Below, piece after piece: positions 7,940 to 15,167 of a stretch of 44,770 nucleotides of DNA. The notes under the pieces were generated by a model. The model saw only the letters and a list, made by a program, of their open reading frames with translations, was not told where the DNA came from and did no database searches. Source of the DNA: DATCVR01 sp036566745 (GTDB lineage: Bacteria; Actinomycetota; Actinomycetes; Jiangellales; Jiangellaceae); contig DATCVR010000296.1 in the NCBI GenBank assembly GCA_036566745.1, positions 1 to 44,770 of the forward strand. Reading direction: 5' to 3'. Position numbers and translations under genes: made by a program. The first letter of the stretch is position 1. Each line of letters opens with the position of its first letter.

Positions 7940-8046
7940 GCCGGTGGTTCGTCGCTCGAACCTGTCGGTGGCAGCGCGTAGCGTCATGATCGATGACCAA
8001 ACGAGCTCAGGGTCGCAGCGCGGCCCGTCGACCCCAGGTGGTATCC

Positions 8047-9084
8047 ATGGCAGCTTCCGCGGATCGTGAGAAGGCTCTCGACACCGCGCTCGCTCAGATC
8101 GAGCGATCGTTCGGCAAGGGTTCCGTGATGCGCCTGGGTGATGAAGCCCGCGCGCCGGTCGAGGTGATCCCCACCGGGGCCATCTCCCTCGACGTCGCCC
8201 TGGGCATCGGCGGCTTGCCGCGGGGCCGGGTGATCGAGGTCTACGGCCCAGAGAGCAGCGGAAAGACGACGGTCGCGCTGCATGCGGTGGCCAACGCCCA
8301 GCGGGCAGGCGGGGTCGCGGCGTTCATCGACGCCGAGCACGCCCTCGACCCGGACTATGCGAAGGCGCTGGGGGTCGACACCGACTCGCTACTCGTCTCC
8401 CAGCCCGACACCGGCGAGCAGGCTCTCGAGATCGCCGACACCCTCATCCGCTCGGGGGCCATCGACATCATCGTGGTCGACTCCGTGGCGGCTCTGGTGC
8501 CGCGCGCCGAGATCGAGGGCGAGATGGGCGACAGCCACGTCGGTCTCCAGGCCCGGCTGATGAGCCAGGCGCTGCGCAAGATCGCCGGCGCGCTGAGCCA
8601 GTCCAACACCACCGCGATCTTCATCAACCAGCTGCGCGAGAAGATCGGCGTCTTCTTCGGCTCGCCCGAGACGACCACCGGCGGCAAGGCGCTGAAGTTC
8701 TACGCCTCGGTCCGGCTCGACGTTCGCCGGATCGAGACGCTCAAGGACGGCACCGATGCGGTCGGTAACCGCACTCGCGTCAAGGTCGTGAAGAACAAGG
8801 TCGCGCCGCCGTTCAAGCAGGCCGAGTTCGACATCATCTACGGCGAGGGCATCAGCCGCGAGGGTGGGCTGATCGACGTCGGTGTCGAGCAGAGCATCGT
8901 CCGTAAGTCCGGCGCTTGGTACACCTACGAAGGCGATCAGCTCGGACAGGGCAAGGAGAACGCTCGCAACTTCCTCAAGGACAACCCCGACCTCGCCGAG
9001 GAGATCGAGAAGAAGATCAAGGAGAAGCTCGGGGTGGGTCCCAAGATCGACACTCCGGTGGCTGAGCCTCCCGTCGACTTCTGA
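8047..9084 (+). CDS. recA: recombinase RecA
   Basis: A full-length 345-residue RecA, the strand-exchange ATPase that forms filaments on single-stranded DNA and triggers LexA self-cleavage. Walker A GPESSGKTT is at 67-75, the catalytic Glu is at 97 in FIDAEHAL, and Walker B IIVVDS is at 141-146. Loop L2 and the allosteric Gln lie in the FINQLREKIGVFFGSPETTTGG region. The C-terminal tail is acidic with a lysine-rich helix. The ATG at 8047 is chosen because AGGTGG sits 5 nt upstream and MAASADREKALDTAL is a normal RecA N-terminus; 7993 would add 18 residues. No intein is present. recX follows after 2 nt. A LexA box upstream indicates SOS control. Confidence 0.98.
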   Translation: MAASADREKALDTALAQIERSFGKGSVMRLGDEARAPVEVIPTGAISLDVALGIGGLPRGRVIEVYGPESSGKTTVALHAVANAQRAGGVAAFIDAEHALDPDYAKALGVDTDSLLVSQPDTGEQALEIADTLIRSGAIDIIVVDSVAALVPRAEIEGEMGDSHVGLQARLMSQALRKIAGALSQSNTTAIFINQLREKIGVFFGSPETTTGGKALKFYASVRLDVRRIETLKDGTDAVGNRTRVKVVKNKVAPPFKQAEFDIIYGEGISREGGLIDVGVEQSIVRKSGAWYTYEGDQLGQGKENARNFLKDNPDLAEEIEKKIKEKLGVGPKIDTPVAEPPVDF

Positions 9085-9086
9085 CC

Positions 9087-9683
9087 ATGGCGCAGAGGAG
9101 GCCGGGCCGCCGAGCCGGCGTCGATGACGTCGACGCCGGCGGCCCGGCCGCGCTCGACCCCGAGGCGGACGCGGAGAGCGTCGGGCGCGCGATCGTGCTG
9201 CGCAAGCTCGCCAGCGCACCCCAGACCCGCGCGCAGCTCGACGAGGCGATGGCGAAGAAGGACGTGCCCGACCACATCCGCGAGCAGATCCTCGGTCGGT
9301 TCGCCGACGTCGGGCTGATCGACGACGCCGCCTTCGCCCGGGCGTGGGTCGAGTCACGCCACGCCGGGCGAGGGCTCGCCAAACGTGCCCTCACCCACGA
9401 GCTCCGCCGGCGTGGCGTCGATCCGGCCGTCGCCGACGAAGCGGCCGGGCTGGTGCCGGCCGAGCGTGAGGAGGAGATGGCCAGGGCTCTGGTGGCCCGA
9501 CGCCTGCCGGGCACCCGCAGGCTCGACCCGGCCGCACGCACCCGCCGGCTGGCGGCGATGCTCGCCCGCAAGGGCTACTCGCCCGGGCTGTCCTATCGGG
9601 TGATCCGCGAGGCGCTGCACGACGACGGCGTCGACGCCGACACGGTGCCAGATGATCTCGATTCCACTGACTCCTCTGCGTGA
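9087..9683 (+). CDS. recX: RecA regulator RecX
   Basis: A 198-residue protein made of the three-helix repeats of RecX: RAIVLRKLASAPQTRAQLDEAM, then LGRFADVGLIDDAAFARAWVESR and GLAKRALTHELRRRGVD. A further repeat includes RRLAAMLARKGYSPGLSYRVIREAL. RecX binds the RecA filament and limits its extension. The N-terminal 28 residues are Arg/Asp-rich, and the acidic C-terminal tail is an extension seen in many actinobacterial RecX proteins. The ATG is only 2 nt after the recA stop, so the two are probably cotranscribed and translationally coupled, and RecX would be induced with RecA during SOS. Confidence 0.95.
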   Translation: MAQRRPGRRAGVDDVDAGGPAALDPEADAESVGRAIVLRKLASAPQTRAQLDEAMAKKDVPDHIREQILGRFADVGLIDDAAFARAWVESRHAGRGLAKRALTHELRRRGVDPAVADEAAGLVPAEREEEMARALVARRLPGTRRLDPAARTRRLAAMLARKGYSPGLSYRVIREALHDDGVDADTVPDDLDSTDSSA

Positions 9684-10048
9684 ACTCGCATGATCCGGCC
9701 GTGCCGCCCGCCTCGAGTCGGCTCGCCTTGAAACTCTGTTCGCCCTTCCGTAGCCTCAACACCTGAGGCTGAAACATTCCGCGACCGCGGATCGGACATA
9801 GAGACAAGCATCACCGGACATGGCGTCGAAGGGGTTCGTACCAGAGGATCTCGTCGGCAGTTCTGTGACAGAAGACCGACCCTCCAGAACCTTGGGAGGG
9901 TGACCAGCGCTGAGGGCGCTGGCGACGTTTCGGTACCCCGGACGAGGGCTACCGAGGCGTTGAGCTACCCGGTGTCGCCGCGGTTGCGGGACGGTTTCCG
10001 CCATTTGGATCGTCCGTTCGCGGATGTCGACATATGAGGGAGCCGACG
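9684..10048 (+). promoter_or_regulatory. structured leader upstream of rny (run of hairpins)
   Basis: This 365-nt gap holds at least five well-formed hairpins: AGCCTCA/TGAGGCT (9752-9770), GTCGG+TTCTG/CAGAA+CCGAC (9853-9880), CCCTCC/GGAGGG (9880-9900), CCAGCGC/GCGCTGG (9904-9922) and CGGTA+CCC/GGG+TACCG (9931-9954). A short palindrome lies at 9778-9791. The hairpins are too numerous and too regularly packed for a simple terminator, and none has a U-tract. It may be a long 5' UTR of rny or a separate small RNA. I do not recognise an Rfam class, and no ORF here looks coding. Confidence 0.5.
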
Positions 10049-11632
10049 ATGGAGACCGGGACCGCAACACTCATCGTCGGTGTGGTCATCGTTGCCTTGC
10101 TGGTAGTGGTGACCATCGGCCTGTACCGCCGCCCTGGCGGGGCCAAACCGGCGTCGGAGTCCGCCTCGCGTGAGGCCGACACCGAGCGACGTTCCGTCGT
10201 CGCCGACGAAGTCGAAGCTCTCCGCACCGCGGCCCAGACCGAGGCCGACGAGCTGCGCGAGCGTGCTCGCACCGAGGCCGACGAGCTGCGCCGCCGCGCC
10301 GACGAGCTCGGTGCCGAGCTCAAGGAACAGCGTCTCGACCTCGAACGCCGAGAGCAGCGGCTGGGCGAGCGCGAGGAACGTCTCGACGGCGAGGCTCGCA
10401 CCGTCGACGAGCGGGGCCGCGAACTCGCCGAACTCGAAGCCGACCTCGATGCCCGCTCCCAGAGCCTGGCCGAACTCGAGGCCGAGCGCCGCACGGTCCT
10501 CGAGCGCGCCGCCGAGCTGACCGCCGAGCAGGCCAAGGCCGAGCTCGTGGCCGCAGTCGAGACCCAGGCGAAACGTGAAGCCGTCCTCAAGGTCCGCGAC
10601 ATCGAGCGCGACGCCAACGAGCAGGGCCAGAGCCGTGCCCGCGAGATCATCACGCTGGCCATCCAGCGGCTCGCCTCCGAGCAGACCGCCGAGACCGTCG
10701 TGTCCGTCCTCCATCTACCGGGCGACGAGATGAAGGGCCGCATCATCGGCCGCGAGGGCCGCAACATCCGTGCCTTCGAGCAGGTCACCGGCGTCAATGT
10801 CATCATCGACGACACGCCCGAGGCCGTGCTGCTCTCCTGCTTCGACCCGGTCCGTCGCGAGATCGCTCGGCTGACCCTCGAGGAACTGGTCCTCGACGGC
10901 CGGATCCACCCACACCGCATCGAGGAGCAGTACGACAAGAGCCGCGCCGAGGTCGAGGATCTCTGCATCCGGGCCGGCGAGGACGCGCTGGTCGAGGTCG
11001 GCATCTCCGAGATGCACCCCGACCTCGTGGCATTGCTCGGCCGGCTCCGCTACCGGACCTCCTACGGGCAGAACGTCCTCAAGCACCTGATCGAGTCGGC
11101 CCACCTGGCCGGCATGATGGCGGCCGAGCTGGGTCTCGACGTCACCCTCGCCAAGCGGTGCGCCCTGCTCCACGACATCGGCAAGGCGCTGACCCACGAG
11201 GTCGACGGCAGCCACGCCCTGATCGGCGCCGAGGTCGCCCGCCGGTACGGCGAGAACGACGACGTCGTCCACGCGATCGAGGCCCACCACAACGAGGTCG
11301 AGGTGCGCACCGTCGAAGCCGTCCTGACGCAGGCGGCCGACGCCATCTCCGGCAGCCGGCCCGGTGCCCGGCGCGAGTCCCTCGAGGCCTACGTCAAGCG
11401 ACTCGAGCGGCTCGAGGAGATCTCGATGGCCCACGAGGGCGTCGAGAAGGTCTTCGCCATGCAGGCCGGCCGTGAAGTGCGGGTCATGGTGCTGCCGGAC
11501 GTCGTCGACGATCTTCAGGCCCAGGTCATGGCGCGTGACATCGCCAAGCAGGTCGAGGAGGAGCTGACGTACCCGGGCCAGATCCGCATCACCGTCGTGC
11601 GCGAGTCGCGCTCGACCGAGTTCGCCCGCTGA
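10049..11632 (+). CDS. rny: ribonuclease Y
   Basis: A 527-residue membrane-anchored endoribonuclease that initiates mRNA decay. An N-terminal transmembrane helix (about 7-26) is followed by a long Glu/Arg-rich coiled coil (about 45-200). The KH domain contains GDEMKGRIIGREGRNIRAF, starting near residue 224. The HD phosphohydrolase domain has its metal-binding pair in CALLHDIGKA (H375, D376), followed by GSHALIGAEVARRYGE and EAHHNEVE. The ATG at 10049 is preferred because GAGGGAG sits 6 nt upstream; ATG 10034 would place the start inside that Shine-Dalgarno. RNase Y is patchily distributed in actinobacteria, where RNase E is commoner. It follows recX after a structured leader and converges on the glu operon. 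Confidence 0.95.
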   Translation: METGTATLIVGVVIVALLVVVTIGLYRRPGGAKPASESASREADTERRSVVADEVEALRTAAQTEADELRERARTEADELRRRADELGAELKEQRLDLERREQRLGEREERLDGEARTVDERGRELAELEADLDARSQSLAELEAERRTVLERAAELTAEQAKAELVAAVETQAKREAVLKVRDIERDANEQGQSRAREIITLAIQRLASEQTAETVVSVLHLPGDEMKGRIIGREGRNIRAFEQVTGVNVIIDDTPEAVLLSCFDPVRREIARLTLEELVLDGRIHPHRIEEQYDKSRAEVEDLCIRAGEDALVEVGISEMHPDLVALLGRLRYRTSYGQNVLKHLIESAHLAGMMAAELGLDVTLAKRCALLHDIGKALTHEVDGSHALIGAEVARRYGENDDVVHAIEAHHNEVEVRTVEAVLTQAADAISGSRPGARRESLEAYVKRLERLEEISMAHEGVEKVFAMQAGREVRVMVLPDVVDDLQAQVMARDIAKQVEEELTYPGQIRITVVRESRSTEFAR

Positions 11633-11655
11633 CGCCGGAGCATCACGCAGCACCC

Positions 11656-11713
11656 GGGTGATCATTGGAGGATTCCGGCTGCCCTGGCGACCACGTCTAT
11701 CCAACGATCACCC
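11656..11713. terminator. inverted repeat between convergent rny and gluD
   Basis: GGGTGATCATTGGA (11656-11669) and TCCAACGATCACCC (11700-11713) pair in 13 of 14 positions across a 30-nt loop. It lies between two convergent gene ends and would fold in either transcript, so it is probably a bidirectional terminator. No U-tract is present. Confidence 0.5.
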
Positions 11714-11734
11714 GAGCGCGGCCTGGGCCCCGGG

Positions 11735-12613
11735 TCAGAGCTCGGTGCCGGTCCCGCGGGTGCCAGCGATCTGGACCTGGTCGGCCGCGGCCACGCCGCC
11801 CGCAGCCTTGGGCGTGCCCCGACGCTCCAGCCACACCGCGATCCGCGAGATCGTGAAGTTGACCGTGATGTAGATGGCCGCGCCCACGACGAAGAACTGG
11901 AACCAGTACTTGTTGCCGAAGAACTGCGTGTTGAGCTGGATCCTGCGCAGCAACTCGGGGTACCCGATGATGAAGCCCAGCGAGCTGTCCTTGAGCAGCA
12001 CCACCAGCTGGCTGACCAGCGACGGGAGCATCCGGCGGATGGCCTGGGGGAGCAGGATCGTGAACAGCGTCTGGGTGCGGGTCAGCCCCACGGCGTAGGC
12101 GGCCTCCGACTGCCCCTTCGGCAGCGAGGCGACGCCGGCTCGCAGGATCTCGGCGATGATCGCGCTGTTGTAGACGACCAGCCCGAACACGACGCCCCAG
12201 AAGATCGGCAAGCCGAGGGCGATGACGCCGAAGAACATCAGCAGGACGACCGGGAGTCCACGGAAGAACTCGATGACGGCGGTGGTCGGGAGCCGCACCA
12301 GCCGGGGATGCGCCATCCGCCCGATCGACAGCACGACCCCCACCACGGTGGCGATCAAGGCGGCGACGCCGGCGGCCTGGAGGGTGGCGACCAGTCCGGT
12401 GAGCAGGAGCGAGCGCCAGACGTCCTCGGAGGTCTGCCCGAGCGGCGGGTCGGTGAAGACCTGCCAGCGTTCGGCGTCCCACTGGCCGCGCAGGTCGAGC
12501 TGGCGAAAGACGAAGTAGAGGCCGGCGAGGATCACGACCCCGCCGATGACTGCGTAGATGCGCGCGCGGCGGCGGGCGACCGGGCCGGGAGTGTCGTACA
12601 GGACCGAGCTCAT
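11735..12613 (-). CDS. gluD: polar amino acid ABC transporter permease (GluD-like)
   Basis: A 292-residue HisM/GlnP-family permease. It has a cytoplasmic N-terminus, a first membrane helix at about 20-37, then a periplasmic segment of about 40 residues. A five-helix core starts near SLLLTGLVATLQAAGVAALIATVVGVVLS. The coupling (EAA) loop is ILRAGVASLPKGQSEAAYAVGLT, followed by ILLPQAIRRMLP. This is the inner-membrane channel half that pairs with GluC. Its start overlaps the gluC stop in ATGA. The order ATPase, binding protein, permease, permease matches gluABCD of Corynebacterium, which imports glutamate. The substrate here could also be another acidic or polar amino acid. Confidence 0.9.
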   Translation of the reverse strand: MSSVLYDTPGPVARRRARIYAVIGGVVILAGLYFVFRQLDLRGQWDAERWQVFTDPPLGQTSEDVWRSLLLTGLVATLQAAGVAALIATVVGVVLSIGRMAHPRLVRLPTTAVIEFFRGLPVVLLMFFGVIALGLPIFWGVVFGLVVYNSAIIAEILRAGVASLPKGQSEAAYAVGLTRTQTLFTILLPQAIRRMLPSLVSQLVVLLKDSSLGFIIGYPELLRRIQLNTQFFGNKYWFQFFVVGAAIYITVNFTISRIAVWLERRGTPKAAGGVAAADQVQIAGTRGTGTEL

Positions 12614-13257
12614 CGGGCGAAGGCCACCTTCCGCTCGACCCGCCCGGCGAGGATGCCGGCCGGAATGGTGATGGCGAGGTAGCAGACGGCGACGCCGATC
12701 AGCACCGCGATGACGTCGGTGGGGTTGGCGTTGGCCAGCTGCTTCGCAACGCCGAAGAGCTCGACGACGAAGAACCCACCCGCGACCGAGCTGTTCTTGG
12801 TCAGCGCGATGAGGATGTTGATGAGCGGCGGGACGACCGTGCGCAGCGCCTGGGGAAGGATGATCAGGCTGAGCGACTGGTTGAACGTCAGTCCCACCGC
12901 CCGGGCGGCCTCGGCCTGACCGACGCTGACGCTGTTGACACCGGACCGGACCGCCTCGCAGACGAACGAGGCGGTGTAGATCGACAGTGCGCACACGGCC
13001 GAGGCGAAGAACGGGATCTGGATGCCGAGCTGGGGAGCGACGAACACGAAGAAGATGAAGACCAGCGTGAGTGGGGTGTTGCGGACCGTCTCGACGTACC
13101 ACGCGCCGAACCACCGCAGCGGCGCCACGGGGGAGACCCGGAACCCGCCTAGAACGGTGCCCAGCACCAGTGCGATCGCCCCGCTGAGCAACGTCAGCGC
13201 GAGGGTCGTACGGAAGCCTTCCCAGTACAGCGGAAGGTTGTCGAGAACGGCGTCCAC
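12610..13257 (-). CDS. gluC: polar amino acid ABC transporter permease (GluC-like)
   Basis: A 215-residue HisM/GlnP-family permease with five membrane helices. It carries an EAA loop VRSGVNSVSVGQAEAARAVGLTF followed by IILPQALRTVVPPL. It partners GluD as the second half of the channel. It starts with ATG at 13257, 91 nt downstream of gluB and separated from it by a strong hairpin. Its stop overlaps the gluD start (ATGA), implying coupled translation and an equal stoichiometry of the two permeases. Confidence 0.9.
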   Translation of the reverse strand: MDAVLDNLPLYWEGFRTTLALTLLSGAIALVLGTVLGGFRVSPVAPLRWFGAWYVETVRNTPLTLVFIFFVFVAPQLGIQIPFFASAVCALSIYTASFVCEAVRSGVNSVSVGQAEAARAVGLTFNQSLSLIILPQALRTVVPPLINILIALTKNSSVAGGFFVVELFGVAKQLANANPTDVIAVLIGVAVCYLAITIPAGILAGRVERKVAFAR

Positions 13258-13299
13258 GCCGACTCACCTACCTCGTCGTCTTGGTCGATCTGCGGCGAA

Positions 13300-13330
13300 G
13301 GGGCGGGCTTCGCATGTCGAAGCCCGCCCC
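13300..13330 (-). terminator. intercistronic hairpin between gluB and gluC
   Basis: GGGGCGGGCTTCG (13300-13312) and CGAAGCCCGCCCC (13318-13330) form a perfect 13-bp stem with a 5-nt loop, 18 nt after the gluB stop. No U-tract follows. In binding-protein operons such hairpins often stabilise the upstream mRNA or attenuate the permease genes. Confidence 0.7.
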
Positions 13331-13347
13331 ATCGCACCCCAGTCGGA

Positions 13348-14217
13348 TCAGTAGCGGTCGACCGTGGGCGGCTCGGGCGTCTCGAGCACGGTGCCGGCCG
13401 TGGACTCCCACGCCTCGGCCCACGAGCCGTCCTCGAAGGACTCCTCGAGGGTGTCGTTGATGAAGGTGCGGAACTCGTCGTCGCCCTTCATCAGGCCGAT
13501 GCCGTAGGGCTCCTCGGTGAACGCCTCGCCGACGAGCTTGAACTCGCCTTCGTTCTGGTCGACGAACCCGGACAGGATGACGTTGTCGGTGGTGACGGCG
13601 TCGACCTGGCCGTTGCGCAGCGGCTCGAGGCAGTCGGAGTATGCGGCGGTGGGCACGAGCTCGGCCTCGGGGTAGTTGGTGCGGATGTTCTCGGCCGGTG
13701 TGGACCCCTCGACCGAGCAGACCTTCTTGCCGGCGAGGTCGTCCGGGCCGTTGATGTCGGTGTTGCTCTCGAGCACCATGATCGTCTGGCCGGCCTCGTA
13801 GTACGGCCCGGCGAAGTCGACGATCTGCTTGCGCTCGTCGTTGATCGTGTAGGTGGCCACGACGATGTCGACCTGGCCGTCCTGGATGAACTGCTCACGG
13901 TTGGCCGAAACGGTCTCGACCCACTCGATGTTCTCCTCGTCGATGCCGAGCTTGCCGGCGATGATCTTGGCGATCTCGACGTCGAAGCCGACCGGGACGC
14001 CGTCGGGACCGACCAGGCCGAACAGCGGCTGGTCGAACTTCGTGCCGACGGTGATGGAGCCGGCGTCGGCCAGCTCCGCCATGGTGCTGCCCTCGGGGAA
14101 GTCGGTGGCCGAGACGTCCTCGGGCTCGGTCGTGGGTTCGTCGTCGCCACCACAGGCGGCGAGCACGAGCGCGGCCGTTGCTGCGACGGCGGCGAACGCG
14201 AATCGGCGTGTACGCAT
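13348..14217 (-). CDS. gluB: glutamate/polar amino acid-binding lipoprotein (GluB-like)
   Basis: A 289-residue solute-binding protein of family 3 (SBP_bac_3). Its lipoprotein signal peptide ends in LAAC at 19-22, so it is anchored through Cys22 on the outer face of the membrane. The family signatures are GSITVGTKFDQPLFG, GFDVEIAKIIAGKLGI and VDIVVATYTINDERKQIVDFAGPYYEAGQTIMV. Two cysteines in the second lobe (KKVCSVEGSTP and YSDCLEPL) could form the disulfide seen in GluB-like proteins. GAGGAG precedes the ATG. The gene lies 23 nt downstream of gluA and upstream of a strong hairpin that would leave this cistron the most abundant. Confidence 0.92.
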   Translation of the reverse strand: MRTRRFAFAAVAATAALVLAACGGDDEPTTEPEDVSATDFPEGSTMAELADAGSITVGTKFDQPLFGLVGPDGVPVGFDVEIAKIIAGKLGIDEENIEWVETVSANREQFIQDGQVDIVVATYTINDERKQIVDFAGPYYEAGQTIMVLESNTDINGPDDLAGKKVCSVEGSTPAENIRTNYPEAELVPTAAYSDCLEPLRNGQVDAVTTDNVILSGFVDQNEGEFKLVGEAFTEEPYGIGLMKGDDEFRTFINDTLEESFEDGSWAEAWESTAGTVLETPEPPTVDRY

Positions 14218-14240
14218 CTCGAATCTCCTCGTCGTACTGC

Positions 14241-15032
14241 TCAGTGCGTCAGGATCTTGCTGAGGAAGTCTTGTGCTCGGTGGCTCTTGGCGTTGGTGAA
14301 GAACTCCTCCGGCGCCGCCTCTTCCACGATCTGCCCTGCGTCCATGAACACGACCCGGTTGGCCGCGCGCCGGGCGAAGCCCATCTCGTGGGTGACGACG
14401 ATCATCGTCATGCCGTCCTTGGCCAAGGAGATCATCACGTCGAGGACCTCGTTGATCATCTCCGGGTCGAGCGCCGAGGTGGGCTCGTCGAAGAGCATCA
14501 CCTTGGGCTTCATCGCCAGGGCCCTGGCGATGGCGACACGTTGTTGCTGACCACCCGAGAGCTGAGCCGGCAGTTTGGTGGCCTGGTTGGCCACGCCCAC
14601 CCGTTCGAGCAGCTCCATGGCGGTCTTCTCGGCGTCGGACTTCTTCACGTTCTTGGCCTTGATAGGCCCGAGCGTGACGTTCTCGAGGACGGTCTTGTGG
14701 GCGAACAGGTTGAACGCCTGGAAGACCATCCCCACGTCGGCACGGAGCCGGGCCAGTGCCTTGCCCTCGGCCGGGAGCGGGATGCCGTCGAGGGTGATGG
14801 CGCCGGAGTCGATGGTCTCGAGCCGGTTGATCGTGCGGCACAGCGTGGACTTGCCCGAACCGGACGGCCCGATGACGACGACCACCTCGCCGCGCTCGAC
14901 CGAGAGGTTGATGTCCTGCAGGACGTGCAACGCGCCGAAGTGCTTGTTCACGTCGCGTAGAACGACCAAGGGCTCGCCCACCGCGGCCTGGGTGCCGGTG
15001 GAGAGCTCGGGGGCATCGTTGCTCGCGGGCAT
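14241..15032 (-). CDS. gluA: polar amino acid ABC transporter ATP-binding protein (GluA-like)
   Basis: A 263-residue ATPase of the GlnQ/HisP type. It carries Walker A GPSGSGKS at 55-62, signature LSGGQQ at 158-163, Walker B VMLFDEP at 178-184 and the switch His in VVTHEMGFARR. An N-terminal extension of about 20 residues precedes the usual LVVLRDVNKHFG start. This is the first gene of the operon. The ATG at 15032 lies 6 nt downstream of a TAGGTT hexamer with no Shine-Dalgarno, so it may be translated from a leaderless message. It powers uptake through GluC/GluD of substrate bound by GluB. It is divergent from miaB. Confidence 0.92.
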   Translation of the reverse strand: MPASNDAPELSTGTQAAVGEPLVVLRDVNKHFGALHVLQDINLSVERGEVVVVIGPSGSGKSTLCRTINRLETIDSGAITLDGIPLPAEGKALARLRADVGMVFQAFNLFAHKTVLENVTLGPIKAKNVKKSDAEKTAMELLERVGVANQATKLPAQLSGGQQQRVAIARALAMKPKVMLFDEPTSALDPEMINEVLDVMISLAKDGMTMIVVTHEMGFARRAANRVVFMDAGQIVEEAAPEEFFTNAKSHRAQDFLSKILTH

Positions 15033-15038
15033 GCACGC

Positions 15039-15044
15039 AACCTA
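15039..15044 (-). promoter_or_regulatory. TANNNT -10 element of the glu operon
   Basis: On the minus strand TAGGTT lies 6 nt before the gluA ATG at 15032, the spacing of a leaderless promoter. No convincing -35 is seen. Confidence 0.45.
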
Positions 15045-15167
15045 TCCAGGCGAGCGCCACGAGCGCACGGCGATCCGGTTACGAAGCGGATACGACTCGG
15101 GCTCGGGTGCACCGGGTGGGACATCGTGCCGATCCACTCGCCCAGCCGTCGTACCCTGGTGGGCGAC

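Noticed and set aside
5697..8000. 767-residue minus-strand ORF over the second permease and MFS genes
   Set aside because: The product is a His/Arg/Gly/Asp mixture with no fold, lying antisense to well-supported membrane proteins. It is a GC-rich shadow frame.
9752..9770. Intrinsic terminator of recA-recX
   Set aside because: The stem is good, but no U-tract follows and more hairpins lie downstream. It fits better as part of the structured region.
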